Notes: generated by a model not told the origin, from the letters alone. A DNA stretch of 64,000 bases from Acanthosepion pharaonis (GCA_903632075.3 CAHIKZ030002090.1:3552501-3616500); one strand, 5' to 3'. Numbered from the stretch's first letter, positions 32,801-44,759 are shown. Translations and numbers: made by a program.

Positions 32801-33129
32801 GTCGTCTTCCAGTATAGAATCCAGAGGTTAGCAGTGAATATTTCGAAGACAGTAGGGAAGCGTTGTTCAGGTTAGCAGTGGATATTTTGGTAAAAGTAGC
32901 AGAGCATAGTTCGTCCTTCTGTTTCTCTTCGCCTGACAAGCTGGAACTAGACATTCGGGTAGAGTAGACAAAATGGCCGCCTTTATACACGACGGATTGA
33001 ATGTTCTACGTCTTCTGATTGGTTAACCTTCTATTGGTGGACTATAAAGTGAGTCAAGTCATTTGGGCTAACTCACTTATTACATACATATATATATATA
33101 TACAAAAAACTGCAACATAGAGCCACATT

Positions 33130-33650
33130 TCTGTTGTTTAAAGTCTTTTCTTTATTTTTGAGATTGTCCAGCATTCACTGCCTTATAGGGGGAGGGCAGA
33201 TATCACGTAACAGTTCAGAACTCTTTTCTTTGTTTCTAATGAATTCCTTCTGTCTCTTAATACTCTGCTTAGCTTTTGGAAGGTATCTTTCGCTATCCCA
33301 ATGTATCTTCGGATTTTAGTGTCACACTTTCCGTCTTCTGTTAAAACACTTATTTAAATTTTTGTACTTGTTTGGTTTTGGTATCTCCGATTTCTAATTT
33401 GTATTGTGGGCTCGTCCTGATGTACAACCATTAGGGCAGAGGATAAATGTCTCAGTATTCCAATTCCAATTTCATGTTGATATGCCTACCTCGGGAATTA
33501 AGAATTCAGTAACTTACACTAGAGTGTTAAAGAATTAGAGACAACTACATATTATTTTATGCACCAAGTCACTTGAGGACATTGGCGATTATGTCTCACC
33601 ACAGTTTCCGACCTTTTGTTGCTTGAAGTAACTTTAAACCCTGTGTAACG
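33130..33650 (-). pseudogene. RTE-like LINE RT fragment
   Basis: Minus-strand 33350-33165 reads VLTEDGKCDTKIRRYIGIAK, DTFQKLSRVLRDRRNSLETK and KRVLNCYVISALPYKAVNAG, one open block of the RTE-like RT. A further C-terminal piece is at 33560-33640. Confidence 0.8.
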
Positions 33651-34329
33651 GTCGCTAAAGTACTAGTATATATGTATTTTGTAATATCAAACAAACTTTT
33701 GTTGTGGAGTAAATAAGAAACCCTCACTAACACAAATGATCTAGGAAAGACGCCTTAAATAAAGAACTCAAAGTGCCAACTGGAGAAGTAGACAAACCAG
33801 ACTACGTATATGCGAGGTCTACGGGAAATTTTTGCCTGAACCTATGTGCTCGGAATCATTCCTTAAAAAATAGGCCTTGTGCCACATCCTGCCTTGTGTA
33901 GGAGTGTGGTAAATACCAGTCCGTTGGAGTTGGCCGAGGAGAATTTCTAGTGACCTCACGGCGAGTAGACTAAGAGAGACATAATATTATAATCGCTAGG
34001 AGCGAGTTAAAACACTTTTATGTATACTAACTTGTTCGTTATTAATTGCTCTATTCTTCATTGCTGATCGGCAGCTTATGACCCGGAAGAAAGCTTGGGG
34101 CAAAAGGTGGGAGGGGCAGTAAACATTAAGTACCGGTCAGTAATCTTTCTAGTCATACGAGACAACATTATAATTATCTACTCTTAACCATGTTAGGAAT
34201 TCTTCTATAAAACATCATTTCTTCATCATTGAGTTTTCTTCAAATTATTCGTTGCTACTGTCTGAGAAGTATTTTCTTTGCGTATTTTCTTTTGAAATGT
34301 ACTTTGTCCAATTCCCCTTTGAGAGTTAT

Positions 34330-34735
34330 ATTTGCTATTTGTTTCTAGTTTTCACAGTGTTCATTTTGCTATTATATTTGCTATTTGTTTCTAGTTTTCA
34401 CAGTGTTCATTTTGCTATTATATTTGCTATTTGTTTCTAGTTTTCACAGTGTTCATTTTGCTATTATATTTGCTATTTGTTTCTAGTTTTCACAGTGTTC
34501 ATTTTGCTATTATATTTGCTATTTGTTTCTAGTTTTCACAGTTTTCATTTTGCTATTATATTTGCTATTTGTTTCTAGTTTTCACAGTGTTCATTTTGCT
34601 ATTATATTTGCTATTTGTTTCTAGTTTTCACAGTGTTCATTTTGCTATTATATTTGCTATTTGTTTCTAGTTTTCACAGTGTTCATTTTGCTATTATATT
34701 TGCTATTTGTTTCTAGTTTTCACAGTGTTTATTTT
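34330..34735. repeat. 46-bp minisatellite, about nine copies
   Basis: Unit TTTGCTATTTGTTTCTAG then TTTTCACAGTGTTCATTTTG and CTATTATA, nearly identical between copies, so recently amplified. Confidence 0.97.
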
Positions 34736-34892
34736 GTGTTGATTCATCAGTAAAGAAGGAGACATTACTTTGAAGCTTGAACCATTCTCATTGAGATCGA
34801 GATAGAATTATACCCTCTACTGTTGTGGGGCTCTCCCTTTTTACATAAGATGCACTCGTCCAAAATATACTTTTACTGACAGAGAGAATACC

Positions 34893-34985
34893 TGCTGTGG
34901 AGATACGTTGAGATACGTGGAGATACGTTGAGATACGTGGAGATACGTTGAGATACGTGGAGATACGTTGAGATAGGTTGAGAGA
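34893..34985. repeat. 11/22-bp minisatellite
   Basis: GAGATACGTTG and GAGATACGTGG alternate, forming a 22-bp higher-order unit, about eight 11-mers. Confidence 0.95.
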
Positions 34986-35289
34986 TACGGAGACAGACAG
35001 GGTGTTCTCAGAGAGTTATACAAGAGTCCAGAGAGAGAGAGAGAGAGAGAGATGATTACAGCTTTACTTACAGAGACTTGTACACATACTTTCTACTAAC
35101 CCGCATTCCTGGACTACTAATCTTCACTTCAAGTCTGTATTCTTACGTTAATACACTTATTTTTCTATCTCAATTACTGGCGTTGTTTATTTATTTGTGT
35201 AGGATTCCATCCACGGAATCCACAACATCTACCATCACTCTTTGTTCTGTCATTCATTCGCTCATATTATTTTAGCATGTTGCACACTG

Positions 35290-35430
35290 TTTTCTCCAGT
35301 TTCTCTTGATTTCAGTATATCCTGTTAGTGTTACGTTTTCTAGGCATTCTTTCCTTATTATATGTCCCGGAAATTTCAGCTGTCTCTTTCTGATTGTAAG
35401 TATACGTTTCCTTGTTTATATTTTACTTTA
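35290..35430 (-). pseudogene. RTE-like LINE fragment
   Basis: Antisense of the GHIMRKEC...LTLTG block (CCTTATTATATGTCCCGGAA region). Faces the next fragment. Confidence 0.6.
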
Positions 35431-35439
35431 CTCTTAGTT

Positions 35440-35700
35440 TACGATACCGAAATCGAAAGGCGAATTGATGCTTTCCCAATGTTAAGAAACCGGAAAACAT
35501 CGTTAGAAACGAATGTGAGATGAACTACTGTTTAATACCAATCATGTTATATGGCGATGAATATAAAGCAATGCCTTCACAGATGAAGAAGTGAATTGAG
35601 GCAATGCGATCCTACTGAAGTAACTGAGTATATCATGGACCGAACATGTCAGCATCGATGAATTTTTAAGGAAAATGGACACAAAAAGGACATCGTTTTT
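35440..35700 (+). pseudogene. RTE-like LINE fragment
   Basis: Trace of IPIMLYGDEYKAMPSQMKK (35540-35600), then GPNMSASMNF in shifted frame, matching LLYGSECWTISSQMKKRLEA in family relatives. Confidence 0.65.
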
Positions 35701-35865
35701 AATAATTTCACCCCAAGTAAGGCAATAAAGCCACTAAGACACAAGGGTTGACTGAGTATGAAAGAATAAGAAAAAGAAAAACACTATTAAGGAGCGAGAC
35801 CAATAAAAGAAAGCAGTAGATAACGGTTGACATTGCATTTCAATTTTTGAATTTCAAAGTTGACT
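35701..35865 (-). repeat. LINE-A 3' tail fragment
   Basis: TTCACCCCAAGTAAGGCAAT, AAAGCCACTAAGACACAAGG and GATAACGGTTGACATTGCAT match the antisense 3' end of LINE-A. Confidence 0.75.
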
Positions 35866-35866
35866 G

Positions 35867-35935
35867 AGAAGCAAGAATTTTTGTGGAGTACCAGATATTG
35901 AGAAGCAAGAATTTTTGTGGAGTACCAGATATTCT
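35867..35935. repeat. 34-bp tandem duplication
   Basis: GAGAAGCAAGAATTTTTGTG then GAGTACCAGATATT, twice in perfect tandem. Confidence 0.95.
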
Positions 35936-35939
35936 TGGC

Positions 35940-36116
35940 ATTTATTTATCGGAAAATATGGAATAAAACGAACGGGATCAATATAAAATTCGCTTGAGGA
36001 TGAAATGGAACTAATGTCTTTAATTTAATTACAAAATTAAATTCAGAGCTTTCAGCTTCCATTTTTGAAACATGGTTAGAACTGTGTAGCGAAAAAATAT
36101 TTTAAATCAATTAATT

Positions 36117-36165
<49 letters not shown>

Positions 36166-36689
36166 TTAGATTTAAGTGAGTCCACTGATATTCGGTGTAG
36201 CAAAAATTCGTTTATGAGGCAGATCAATAATTGTTCATAAAAACTGGAAATGTATCTAAAAACAGAGACATGTCATAATAGACCATTCCATCTTAAATAA
36301 ATCAACAGCGCTTTGCGGCAATTTTTAACCTCAACTTGAGGTCTTTCTTGTGAAAAAGTTGAATAATTTAACTCATTCAACATTATGGATGAGTAGTAGT
36401 GAATTTTATATAGTGTTTTTTATCGAGACAGCATGAGCAAAACAAATTCAGAAAAAAAAAAAGACGCCAGAATGAAGTTGATAAGACAGCGAAATTCACA
36501 AAACACCGCCCGGGATTCCCAATCAGCCCCCCCACACACACACCGTAGGAGGTAGTACGCATCGGCCCTGGAACCGTGCTTTCCTGTGAGGACTCTTGTG
36601 ACTGAGTGGATAAAGCACATCTAGCTTCAAGGTAGCTTTTCCAGAGAATGAACGGAATGCAAGTTCGATATTTGCCGAGAGGCGGTGTT
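35940..36689. other. No gene; (TA)n at 36119-36162
   Basis: Anonymous sequence with one TA array. Nothing else recognised. Confidence 0.5.
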
Positions 36690-37130
36690 TCTTTAATCTG
36701 GCATCTCGACAGCAATCACTTTCTCACCGACGTTATGTGGCTTCCCTCTGTCTTTTCTACAAATATTTTCATGGCCACTGCTCTGATGAGCTATGTTCAC
36801 TGGTGCCCTAACTGCATGAATTTAAACGTGCTACTAGGTTGGCATGTCGGTCCCACCCTTTTATGTCGAAACAGTTAAAAGTAGCGGCCTCTTCTACTTC
36901 AACAGCTTCTTCTCTCGCACTTCCCGACAGTGGAACTCCCTTCCTGTTACTTGCAATCTTCAAAATGTTAAATATAAAGTCAATCGGCATCTTCTGATGA
37001 CTTGATTTTAGTCCTCTTTTTTTCTTTATCCTTTCCTCAAACACCTCTCTTTTCTCTCACTTCCACTCTTTATAACCCCTTGCGTACTAGTGGAACTCCT
37101 GCTTTGCTTGGGGAGAAATGCTTAAAAAAA
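36690..37130 (+). pseudogene. LINE-A 3' region
   Basis: Blocks HRRYVASLCLFYKYF, CMNLNVLLGWHVGP (shifted frame of HEFKRATRLACRS) and FFSRTSRQWNSLPVTCNLQN, then the 3' tail TTGCGTACTAGTGG, TTGCTTGGGGAGAAATG and an A-rich end at 37118-37130. The poly-A-like end is preserved, so the 3' boundary is close to true. Confidence 0.8.
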
Positions 37131-37274
37131 AAAGGATTTCGATTGCCCAGGCCAGTAGATGTCAGTTTCACTGTTTAAAAAAAAAAACAAAAAAGAAAAA
37201 AAACATAAAAGTTTAATCAAGCACCTTATACTATCTATACGTAAGTATAGTATATCTAGCCACTCGCATTCGAG

Positions 37275-37745
37275 GATACCCGCCTACTAGGGCGGCTAGC
37301 CAATCCCTATTGCAGACGCTTGCTCAGGCGCATTTGAGTTTGTTCAACACCAACAGAGCCCACCTGTGGTTTATACTGCAACTATGCTGAGCAGACCTTA
37401 GTTACAGTTTCTGAGAAAGAGCGTGCTATCTAGCGTGATCAACACTTTGAACAAGGCCAGTGCGCTCAAGCCCTCGGCCACGATGACTTGTGACTTCGTG
37501 CTAACACAGCTAATGACAGCACTCAAGGGTTCCGTCTACATAATTTCACTTTACAAGGCTCGGGTCATCTCGTGGTATGCTTTTCAGGCACTTTCCAAAG
37601 GTGCCGCACGCTGGGATCGATCCTTCAGTCCGATAACATCAGGAAGTCTCCTTTCTGCAAATCGACAATGGTGAGATTCGAACCTGTGTCTTATGATGAG
37701 AATCAGTACGTGGCCATGTGGTTAGAACGTTTGGATACTAATAGT
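37275..37745 (-). mobile_element. SINE-like repeat, copy 3
   Basis: Body matches copies 1 and 2 (TTGCAGACGCTTGCTCAGGC, CAACACCAACAGAGCCCAC, CTCGGCCACGATGACTTGTG). The head at 37670-37740 on the minus strand shows CATGGCCACGTACTGATTC and GGTTCGAATCTCACC, a good B-box match. Best head of the three. Confidence 0.7.
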
Positions 37746-37799
37746 AATAGTTTATTAAAAGACCTTAAAATCTCGTTAGACACAAACAAAAAGGGTACT

Positions 37800-38190
37800 T
37801 AACTGTTTTGTATTCTTGATCCTCCTGTACGGCCGTGAATGCTGGACAATCTCCACACATTTGAAGAAGAGACTTGAGGCAACAGAAATGTCGTTTCACA
37901 GCAAGATGCTGAGAATACCATAGAAATAACATGTGATAAATGGTGAAGTTTTAGAGAAAATGGAAATGAAACTTATATTTAACATAAAAAAGAGGCAGTT
38001 TAAATTTCTGGGGCGCATAATCCGAAAAGAGGGCTTGGAAAATTTGACACTGGCACCCACCTAACGAACTTGTTGACAGAACAGGAGAGATAAAAGACAA
38101 ATTTTACTAAGAGCTGCAAAAAAGACAGAAAACTGTGAAGAGCTATGGTTACCCACGTCCTTAAGAGACAAGGCACATAGAAAAAGAAGA
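37800..38190 (+). pseudogene. RTE-like LINE C-terminal region and 3' end
   Basis: LLYGRECWTISTHLKKRLEA then TEMSFHSKMLRIP, KRQFKFLGRIIRKEGLENLT and LLRAAKKTENCEELW (37825-38150), with stops. Ends in an AGAAAAAGAAGAG tail at 38176-38190. Confidence 0.85.
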
Positions 38191-38194
38191 GCGT

Positions 38195-39485
38195 AATATG
38201 AGTATGGAACTCACTAAGAATGGCTTACGAATCTATTTTATTATATTTTTATATATAAAACAGATACATCAACGATATGGGCGCCTATTTTTGCCTTGTG
38301 CCAGACTATGAGTTTCTGCAAAGAATAAGAGAACATATTATATTATATGGAATATGACAATCATCACGGCGGACTATTTATATGGCCTTGTGCCAGATGA
38401 CAGCATTTTGTGTATATATTTATGCGAGTTAGTGGATACTGATGGTTTTAAAATGTCACGATAGTTAGCGCGATCACTCCGCTGACCAATTCACTACTGT
38501 CGTGAGAGTGACCATTACGCGTATAAATATAGTGGCCTGTTACCAGAATACAATATAAATAGATATTAAATCGTCCTTTTGTTCGCACACACAAACACAA
38601 ACTCATTTTCTCCCGACAAAATACAAACAAATACTGGAAAACCTCAGTTTCTGTTTGATACCGAATCGAATCGTATCAAATCAATGATTGCCCTCAGCTG
38701 TCTGCCTGGAGAAGAGATTTTTTTAAAAATATATATAGCAGTTTGTAAGGCTCAGCAGTAGGATTCTGGCCAGTCAAGGTGGGATACAATAAAAATAAAT
38801 AAATAAATAATAAAAAAAGATAAATAAATATAGAACGTAATTAACCAGAAACTATAAATAATTAAACAAATAAAAAAAAAATAAATAAATATTAGGCCAC
38901 GAGCCAAAACTGAAACTACCCAGCTGGTAGCGCCAGTCTAGAATTAACAATTCTACTGGAACGGTCATTGATTACTTGTCCCTCAACTTCCCGACTTCGT
39001 GCCACTATGTCCTGATCGTGTGCATTGGCGTTACGTACAAACGAGCACAGACACGTGCCAGGCGAACGCGTGGCTGAATGGAGGGAGACTGAACCGAGAC
39101 GGCAATAGTAGACACAGCAACATCATCAAAGTAATAAATAAATAAAACACTAATTGATGTAGCTAGTAGCCTATCGTCGAACGACATCTGTGAGGTTTTA
39201 TATTAGGTACTGGATAGGTGTTTTCCCAAAGAAGTAAATATTACGACTGCTACTACTACTATTACTATTACTACTACTAATACTACAACAAATAATAATA
39301 ATTTCTAAGTAAAAACCAAATCCTTTATTTCAACCCGAGTCATATAATTAAGAAAACAAACCTCTTCAGATTAACATTCAAGTGAAAAAAAAAAAAATGT
39401 CATAATATAGTTGATTGTTTGTGCAACATACAGGCTCCAATTATTTATTAAGGTTTATTAATTTGGTGGATCCTTACTCCGCTCA
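38195..39485. other. No recognisable gene
   Basis: A+T-rich. GCCTTGTGCCAGA occurs at 38294 and 38386 (and at 57477), a recurring repeat phrase. (TAAA)n-like runs at 38785-38890 and (TACT)n-like runs at 39245-39290. Confidence 0.5.
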
Positions 39486-39489
39486 ATAT

Positions 39490-40330
39490 TATACGGTCGG
39501 GTGTTACTTGACAGTGACCATCTCCTCCTCATGTAACACAATCGGGTGTTACTTAGCAATACCCATCTTTTTTCTCTGTAAAAAAATGTGTGTTACTTGG
39601 CGCTATCCATCTCTTTGTGTAACACAATTGAGTGTTACTTGGCGGTCACAATCTTCTTTCTCTGTAAGACGATCAGATGTTACTTATCGGTGTCCATCTT
39701 CTCTTTATATAAAACAGTCGAGTCTTACTTGGCGGTAACTATCTTTCTTTGTAAGACGATCAGGTGTTACATGGTGGTGTCCTCTTTAGGTAACAACATA
39801 ATTGAGTGTTACTTGGCGGTATCCATCTTCTTTCTCTGTAAACGATCGAGTGTTACTTGGCAGTGCTCATCTTCTTTTCTGTAAACGATCGAGTGTTACT
39901 TGTCGGTGTCCATCTCCTCTTTATATAACAAAGTCGACTGTTACATGCTGGTATCTATCTTCTTTTACCGTAAAACGATCAGGTGTTACATGGCGGTGTT
40001 CTTCTCTTTATGTGGCACAATCGAGTGCTACTTGGCGGTGTTCATTTTCTTTCGCTCTAACACGATCGAGTTTTACTTGTTAGTGTCCATCTCCACTCTA
40101 TGTAACAATACATACGGAGGTTAGCTGACAGTGTCCACTTCCCCAGTAAATAATGCGGTCCTGTGTTAGTTGACAATGCCCATCTCCTTTCTAAAACACA
40201 TAGTCTGGGATTTCTTGGCCGAGTCCATCTCATGTAAAGTCACACAGTTAACGGTTCGATGACTGTCTTCACCTTAACATTTCCCACGTTCGATGTTTAC
40301 TTCGAGGTTTCTGTCTCATATCCTTGTCCC
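39490..40330. repeat. ~58-bp diverged tandem repeat, about 14 copies
   Basis: Unit pattern: GTGTTACTTGGCGGT, GTCCATCTTCTTTCTCTGTA, then A(A/C)ACGATCGA. Copies differ by 10-30% and small indels. It supports long open frames in all three frames because stops are rare in the unit; no protein is implied. Confidence 0.9.
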
Positions 40331-40552
40331 ACGGTCGTTATTTAGTTGACGTTCTTCGTCTCCCCCACGTAAATAACACAGACATAGATTACTTGGCGGT
40401 GTCCTTTCCTTTTCTAAGTATGTATTGTAATAATATGTTCTACTTTTTTTTTTTTTTTTTTTTTTTTACTAATATTCACTTAATACAAGCCCCAAGAGAA
40501 TCACAGAAGGAGGTTGTTCTAGGAGTATTGATTTTCTAAGAGAGGCTTAGAT

Positions 40553-40665
40553 GTGGCACGTGACCGAAAGCGTGGAGCACCCAGTGAGGATCGAACTCAC
40601 AACTCAGTCGTAACTGTTTTAGCGAGACAAGCTTGTTAACCATTACACCGCCCCGAGATGCCCAA
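40553..40665 (-). mobile_element. tRNA-derived SINE module
   Basis: Minus strand: GGCGGTGTAATGGTTAACAA (A-box region) and GTGAGTTCGATCCTCAC, a perfect five-pair T-stem with canonical B-box loop, then GTGCTCCACGC and CACGTGCCACAT. The acceptor arms do not pair, so it is not a functional tRNA gene. Related to 28838-28920. Confidence 0.65.
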
Positions 40666-40669
40666 ATGA

Positions 40670-41204
40670 CCGGTAGGAGTAAGTGTTAAGAAGTGTACTT
40701 TATGACGATATGTGGGAAAGATGACAGTTAACTCTAGACTTGAGAGGTTAAGATTGTAGTGGGCTAGTTGGTTGGTTGATTTTGTTTAGCGGCATATCAA
40801 TACCTCTATGGGTTATTTAACGCTGACATCTAAATATTTGGAATACAATTTTATGGCTTCAATTACGCATAAAATGTTTCGTTGGTCATTTTGCTATAAA
40901 ATACTTTGATGCTCATTTTGTTTTAAAGTTTATTATTACTAATTCTCTTATAAATAGGCATTGTTGGTTATTTATTTACATAAAAAGTATATTTTGATGT
41001 TTTTACTATAAAAATGTATTTTTATACTTTCATAGTGTTTTGTTTGGGGTTTCACTATTTATCCATATTTGGGACCCTAACAGGTACTATCATAACTGAA
41101 AAAAATCCTTACCTTTGTTAGTTTTGGCTCTTCATTCTGAGATCAACATTGTACTCATTGGGCACGAAAAGAACCTGAGCTCTAAAAATAAGTCGAAACC
41201 AACC
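40670..41204. other. No recognisable feature
   Basis: A+T-rich anonymous sequence. Confidence 0.5.
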
Positions 41205-41440
41205 AGATGACTTTTTTTATTGAATGTGTCTCTCCACAACGTCCTAACTTTTGTACCTATGAGTAATGTTTGTCTTTTTGCCACCCTTCTCATTCCGCGT
41301 TTCACCATCCATTCACACAATCTCATCAGATCGATGTTTCCCTGTGTCCCTTTTACATTCGATAGATCCTGTGTGTGTCAAATTCTCTAAGCCTTCTATT
41401 TTCATAATTAGTCCAAGAAATTACAGCTGTCTCAGTATAA
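41205..41440 (-). pseudogene. RTE-like LINE C-terminal fragment
   Basis: Minus strand reads LCEWMVKRGMRRVAKRQTLL and IGTKVRTLWRDTF (41320-41215), the last part of the RTE-like ORF, preceded by traces of the GHIMRK block at about 41400. Confidence 0.8.
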
Positions 41441-41702
41441 TTATCATTTTTCAGCCATTCATATTCAAATAACAGCAATTTTTAAAATCGGCAGGAACAC
41501 AGATAAGAGAGATTAAGTAGTGAGACGGCTTGCTGTCACTTGATCTTTATAAATCAAAACCATACTGATGACCGCATTATTAAAATCAGCAAGAATGCCA
41601 AAGAAAATGCTGGAGTCTTGAAAAAACAGTTAAGTTATAAAATACGCACTGCAACTGTAGTCAGTTTTATTCATTTTTTTTTCTATCACTATGTGTTAAG
41701 AA

Positions 41703-41717
41703 TTCACACACACACAC

Positions 41718-41776
<59 letters not shown>
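41703..41776. repeat. (CA)n(TA)n microsatellite
   Basis: Short CA run followed by about 28 TA units. Confidence 0.97.
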
Positions 41777-41779
<3 letters not shown>

Positions 41780-41781
<2 letters not shown>

Positions 41782-43204
41782 AACAATAAGAAAATTAAAA
41801 ATTAAAAAATTAAAATCATTAGACACACTGGGTTGTAGATTAATATTCTTTCGTTTTTTATTATTATTATTATTCCATTTAAATTCCTCGACTAGTTTCG
41901 ACCGAAATGGCCATCATCAGGAGTTAAAATATTTCTGCTTTGTTAGCAAGGAACCCAGAAATGAATGTCTTTTGTTGGAGAAAATCAACTTTTGTCTGTA
42001 GTTTTCATTTGTTTTTTATTTTTTATCTTTTCACATGAATCTTTTTACCATTCTCAAACAGTCTCTTTTGTTGTTATTTGAGATAAGAACTGGATAAGAT
42101 ACTTTTATCCTGAATTCTCTGGTCAGTTTGACAGTTTTATTGGACCTGGTGAGGGGATGTGTCTCTGTTTAGTGTTTGTGTGTGTTGTTATTTGGTTCTT
42201 AGGGTTTGATATGTGTAAGCGTGTGTCTGTAGGTGTGTGTTATCATTTCTCATTTGCATGTGTGTATAATCGTGTGGGTGAGTGTATAAGTGTGAGGCCT
42301 CCATTCCACCTTAATCATGTCTGTCAGCATGAGAAATGTGGGTAGGTTTTGATTTGATTTTACCATTTATGTTGTTAAATTTGTTATATATATGGTCCTC
42401 TAGATCCTGTGGAAGGCATTTGATTGAGCCCTTGGCTTGTTCAGGAGTTTAAGAGTCTTTGCTCATTCTCAGCATTGGAAGCTCTTCTGGCTGCCGTTTG
42501 ATCTGGGTTTTCATTTGCATGGAACTTTCTTTTCCTCGCTGCAGAATCGTTTTTTTTTTCATTGCAATCTGGTCCTCTGTTGGCGAAGATTTCTTTTTGC
42601 AAGGCATACTGCTGATGTATGATGATGAGGCAACAATAAACTACAAAAGAACTCAAAAATGATCGCTGCATTTAAGTATTGCATTAATATTTAAGCTTAC
42701 CTTTTAAAAGTTCAACGATAATTCTTCTGCTGTCACGTAATTTAAAGACAATTTGATGTACGTAGGTTCTTACTTTCCATACAAACAATTATTTTTATTT
42801 CATGGGTGACTTTCCCTGAATTTGGCAATTAATTTTGATTATTCCCAAATTTATTTCCAAGTTATAAAAATTGTTATCGTATAAAAAAATTTGTCGCAAA
42901 AGTCAAGTAAAAGAATAGCCGAAAACAATCGCAGTAATGAAAACTTGGGAATCCAAAATTTCTGTAACATAAGCTATTGAAAGTTAGAGAGTTGTGTCCC
43001 TTCAATTGAAAAAGTGTGGCAAAGTGACATTCGCTTTTATTTTATATATATATATATATATATATCGAGAGAGAGAGAGAAAGAGAATGACTGATTTGTT
43101 TTTTACTGCTTATCAAACTTTTCCACGCTATTTAAAGCCAGAAAATATTTTTAGATTGTAAGACATTATTGCAGATAATAATGATTTACTGATACAAATC
43201 CTAC
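41780..43204. other. No recognisable gene
   Basis: Anonymous A+T-rich sequence, TGTGTG-rich at 42150-42300, and a (TA)n(GA)n array at 43044-43079. Short frames at 42437-42671 overlap on both strands and show nothing familiar. Confidence 0.5.
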
Positions 43205-43460
43205 TAATTAACCCATAGCTGGGTATGATGAGCTGCATTCATACCTTTCCCATGGGTATGTGCCCGTAAGTGAATATAACGAACCCGATTGGAATTGGAA
43301 CGCGGTTCTTCGATTTCTAATTCTGAGACGTTATCGATTACACCACCTGCACATCCAAGTTTACATCACCTGGTATTCCCAAGCAGTCACCCATTTAGTT
43401 AATGACCAGGCTCGAGGTGGCTTAACTTGAGTTATCGTACGAGAACCCTTGTTTTACCGT
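43205..43460 (-). mobile_element. Composite SINE: 5S rRNA head plus tRNA-like unit
   Basis: Minus strand from about 43450: GGGTTCTCGTACGATAACTC, GAGCCTGGTCATTAACTAAA, TGGGTGACTGCTTGGGAATA and CCAGGTGATG, which is 5S rRNA from about residue 30 to the 3' part. It continues as GCAGGTGGTGTAATCGATAA ... CGCGTTCCAATTCCAATC (A- and B-box-like) and a tail with CACTTACGGGCACATACCCA and ACCCAGCTATGGGTTAA. The 5S internal control region is recognisable but mutated. Confidence 0.8.
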
Positions 43461-44084
43461 CCCGAATATCTAAAATAAAGTTTATGAAATGCTTTGTAAA
43501 TTCACTGCAAATTAATTAACCTACGGAAACCAAAACAAAATATGCTTATACTGGATCTTTTAAATTTAAAAAAAAAATATATTTCTATGTTTGAAATTCG
43601 TAATCTGTATTGTTTAATCGATAGTAATTACAAATTTCGGCAATCCAAAATGCAGTGACTCAGTTTCTCCCCTCAATGGTTTGAAGATTAGTAATGTCAC
43701 ACCCTTTCTTCGGTAAGGACTCCCTCCTTCTTTAGTACTGTAGACTCCACTGAGGTATATGGGGGTCATAGCTCTCAACATTAAGCGTTGCTGCTGCGTT
43801 TTTCATAGCTTTTACGGTATGACGTCTATATATTGGCGCACCTCTAAAACGCTTGATGGTCAGAGATTGTCGATTGATCTCTCTTCTGATCCTGTATGTT
43901 TAAAACTGTCTGGTTAAATTCAATGCCTCGAAGACTAAGCCAGTTACATTCCATCATCGTCGATCGGACTCTGAACTACCATCAACCAGGATGAACGGAT
44001 GTTCTCTCGAGGAGGCACCGTGCCTTGAATGACTGTTAGGCCGCAAACTCACGCCTGATCTAGGTAGAACAGGTACATACGATT
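43461..44084. other. No recognisable feature
   Basis: Anonymous sequence. Possible LINE-B 5' extension towards 44085, but not convincing. Confidence 0.4.
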
Positions 44085-44600
44085 CATCGTTAAGAATGCA
44101 GGTAAAAATGGTCAGCTCCAATAAGTACCTATCCTTTACTTCTGCAAGGGCCAGATCATGCTACAAATGGATTACTGTTGTCATATTTAGGCGGGAGCTG
44201 CCTAGACCTCACTCAGCAGTCTTGATAGAATCTAAAAGCGTTTCCGTGTCCTTGTGGCTGACGAATTATTTTTCATCCTCTAATCTCTCTCCCACAGGCG
44301 AGATGTTGCAAGCATCTCGCTGTTCTATCGCTACTTGTACGGAAAGTGCTCGGACGAACTACATTCCCTGGTTCCACCAATTCAAACCTTCACGGCAAAG
44401 ACACGCCATACCACTTACATCGTAGCAAACCACCCACACTCCTTCCGTATTCCATCGGTTAGTTCCACTCAAACAGCTTCTTCCCGCGAACCACTACTCC
44501 GACTCCTGAGAGGATGCTCCCTCGATCACTATACTCTTAACCTGTTCAAGTCAAGGGTTTTCCACTCCTAATGTAACCTTTACCTCCAGTAGCCCCGGGC
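44085..44600 (+). pseudogene. LINE-B copy 2
   Basis: Trace of SLPTGEMLQASRCSIATCTE region in several frames, YGKCSDELHSLVPPIQTFTA (44335-44395), ATYIVANHPHSFRIP and LLRGCSLDHYTLNLFKSRVF (44500-44570). Close to the copy at 6640-7260. Three frames are needed to read it. Confidence 0.8.
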
Positions 44601-44634
44601 CTTGTAAAAGGTGAACAAAACATTTTTTACTAGC

Positions 44635-44757
44635 CTCACGCCCAGCCGGTGTTCTCAAGCATCCCATCCCGTTTTCTAAATATTGACCGGGCTGCATACT
44701 GCTTAATCTCGGTGATCAAACGAGAACCGGTATTTCAACGTGATTTAAGCACGGTTT
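44635..44757 (-). pseudogene. 5S rRNA pseudogene or 5S SINE head
   Basis: Minus strand aligns along most of 5S rRNA: CACGTTGAAATACCGGTTCT, CGTTTGATCACCGAGATTAA, GCAGCCCGGTCAATATTTAG, GGATGCTTGAGAACACCGGC. No tRNA-like second half follows, so it is either a lone 5S pseudogene or a SINE truncated after its head. It abuts the 3' end of LINE-B. Confidence 0.75.
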
Positions 44758-44759
44758 TA

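Larger units (their letters stand above)
33700..35227. mobile_element. Candidate solo LTR (about 1.5 kb)
   Basis: Starts TGTTGTGGA and ends TCCACAACA, exact inverted termini with the TG...CA rule of LTRs. Just before the 3' end, GATTCCATCCACGGAATCCA is a short palindrome common near LTR ends. Two minisatellites lie inside (34330-34735 and 34893-34985). No clear target duplication flanks it and I see no matching second LTR or primer-binding site, so solo or truncated status is inferred. Confidence 0.45.

Noticed and set aside
39490..40330. CRISPR-like array
   Set aside because: Units are direct tandem repeats with drifting sequence, no constant repeat alternating with unique spacers, in a eukaryotic context.
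40553..40665. Functional tRNA gene on the minus strand
   Set aside because: The T-arm and boxes are good, but the acceptor ends do not pair and the anticodon arm is not convincing; treated as a SINE module.
44635..44757. Functional 5S rRNA gene
   Set aside because: Many substitutions in conserved helices and no terminator T-run right after the 3' end; a pseudogene or SINE head.
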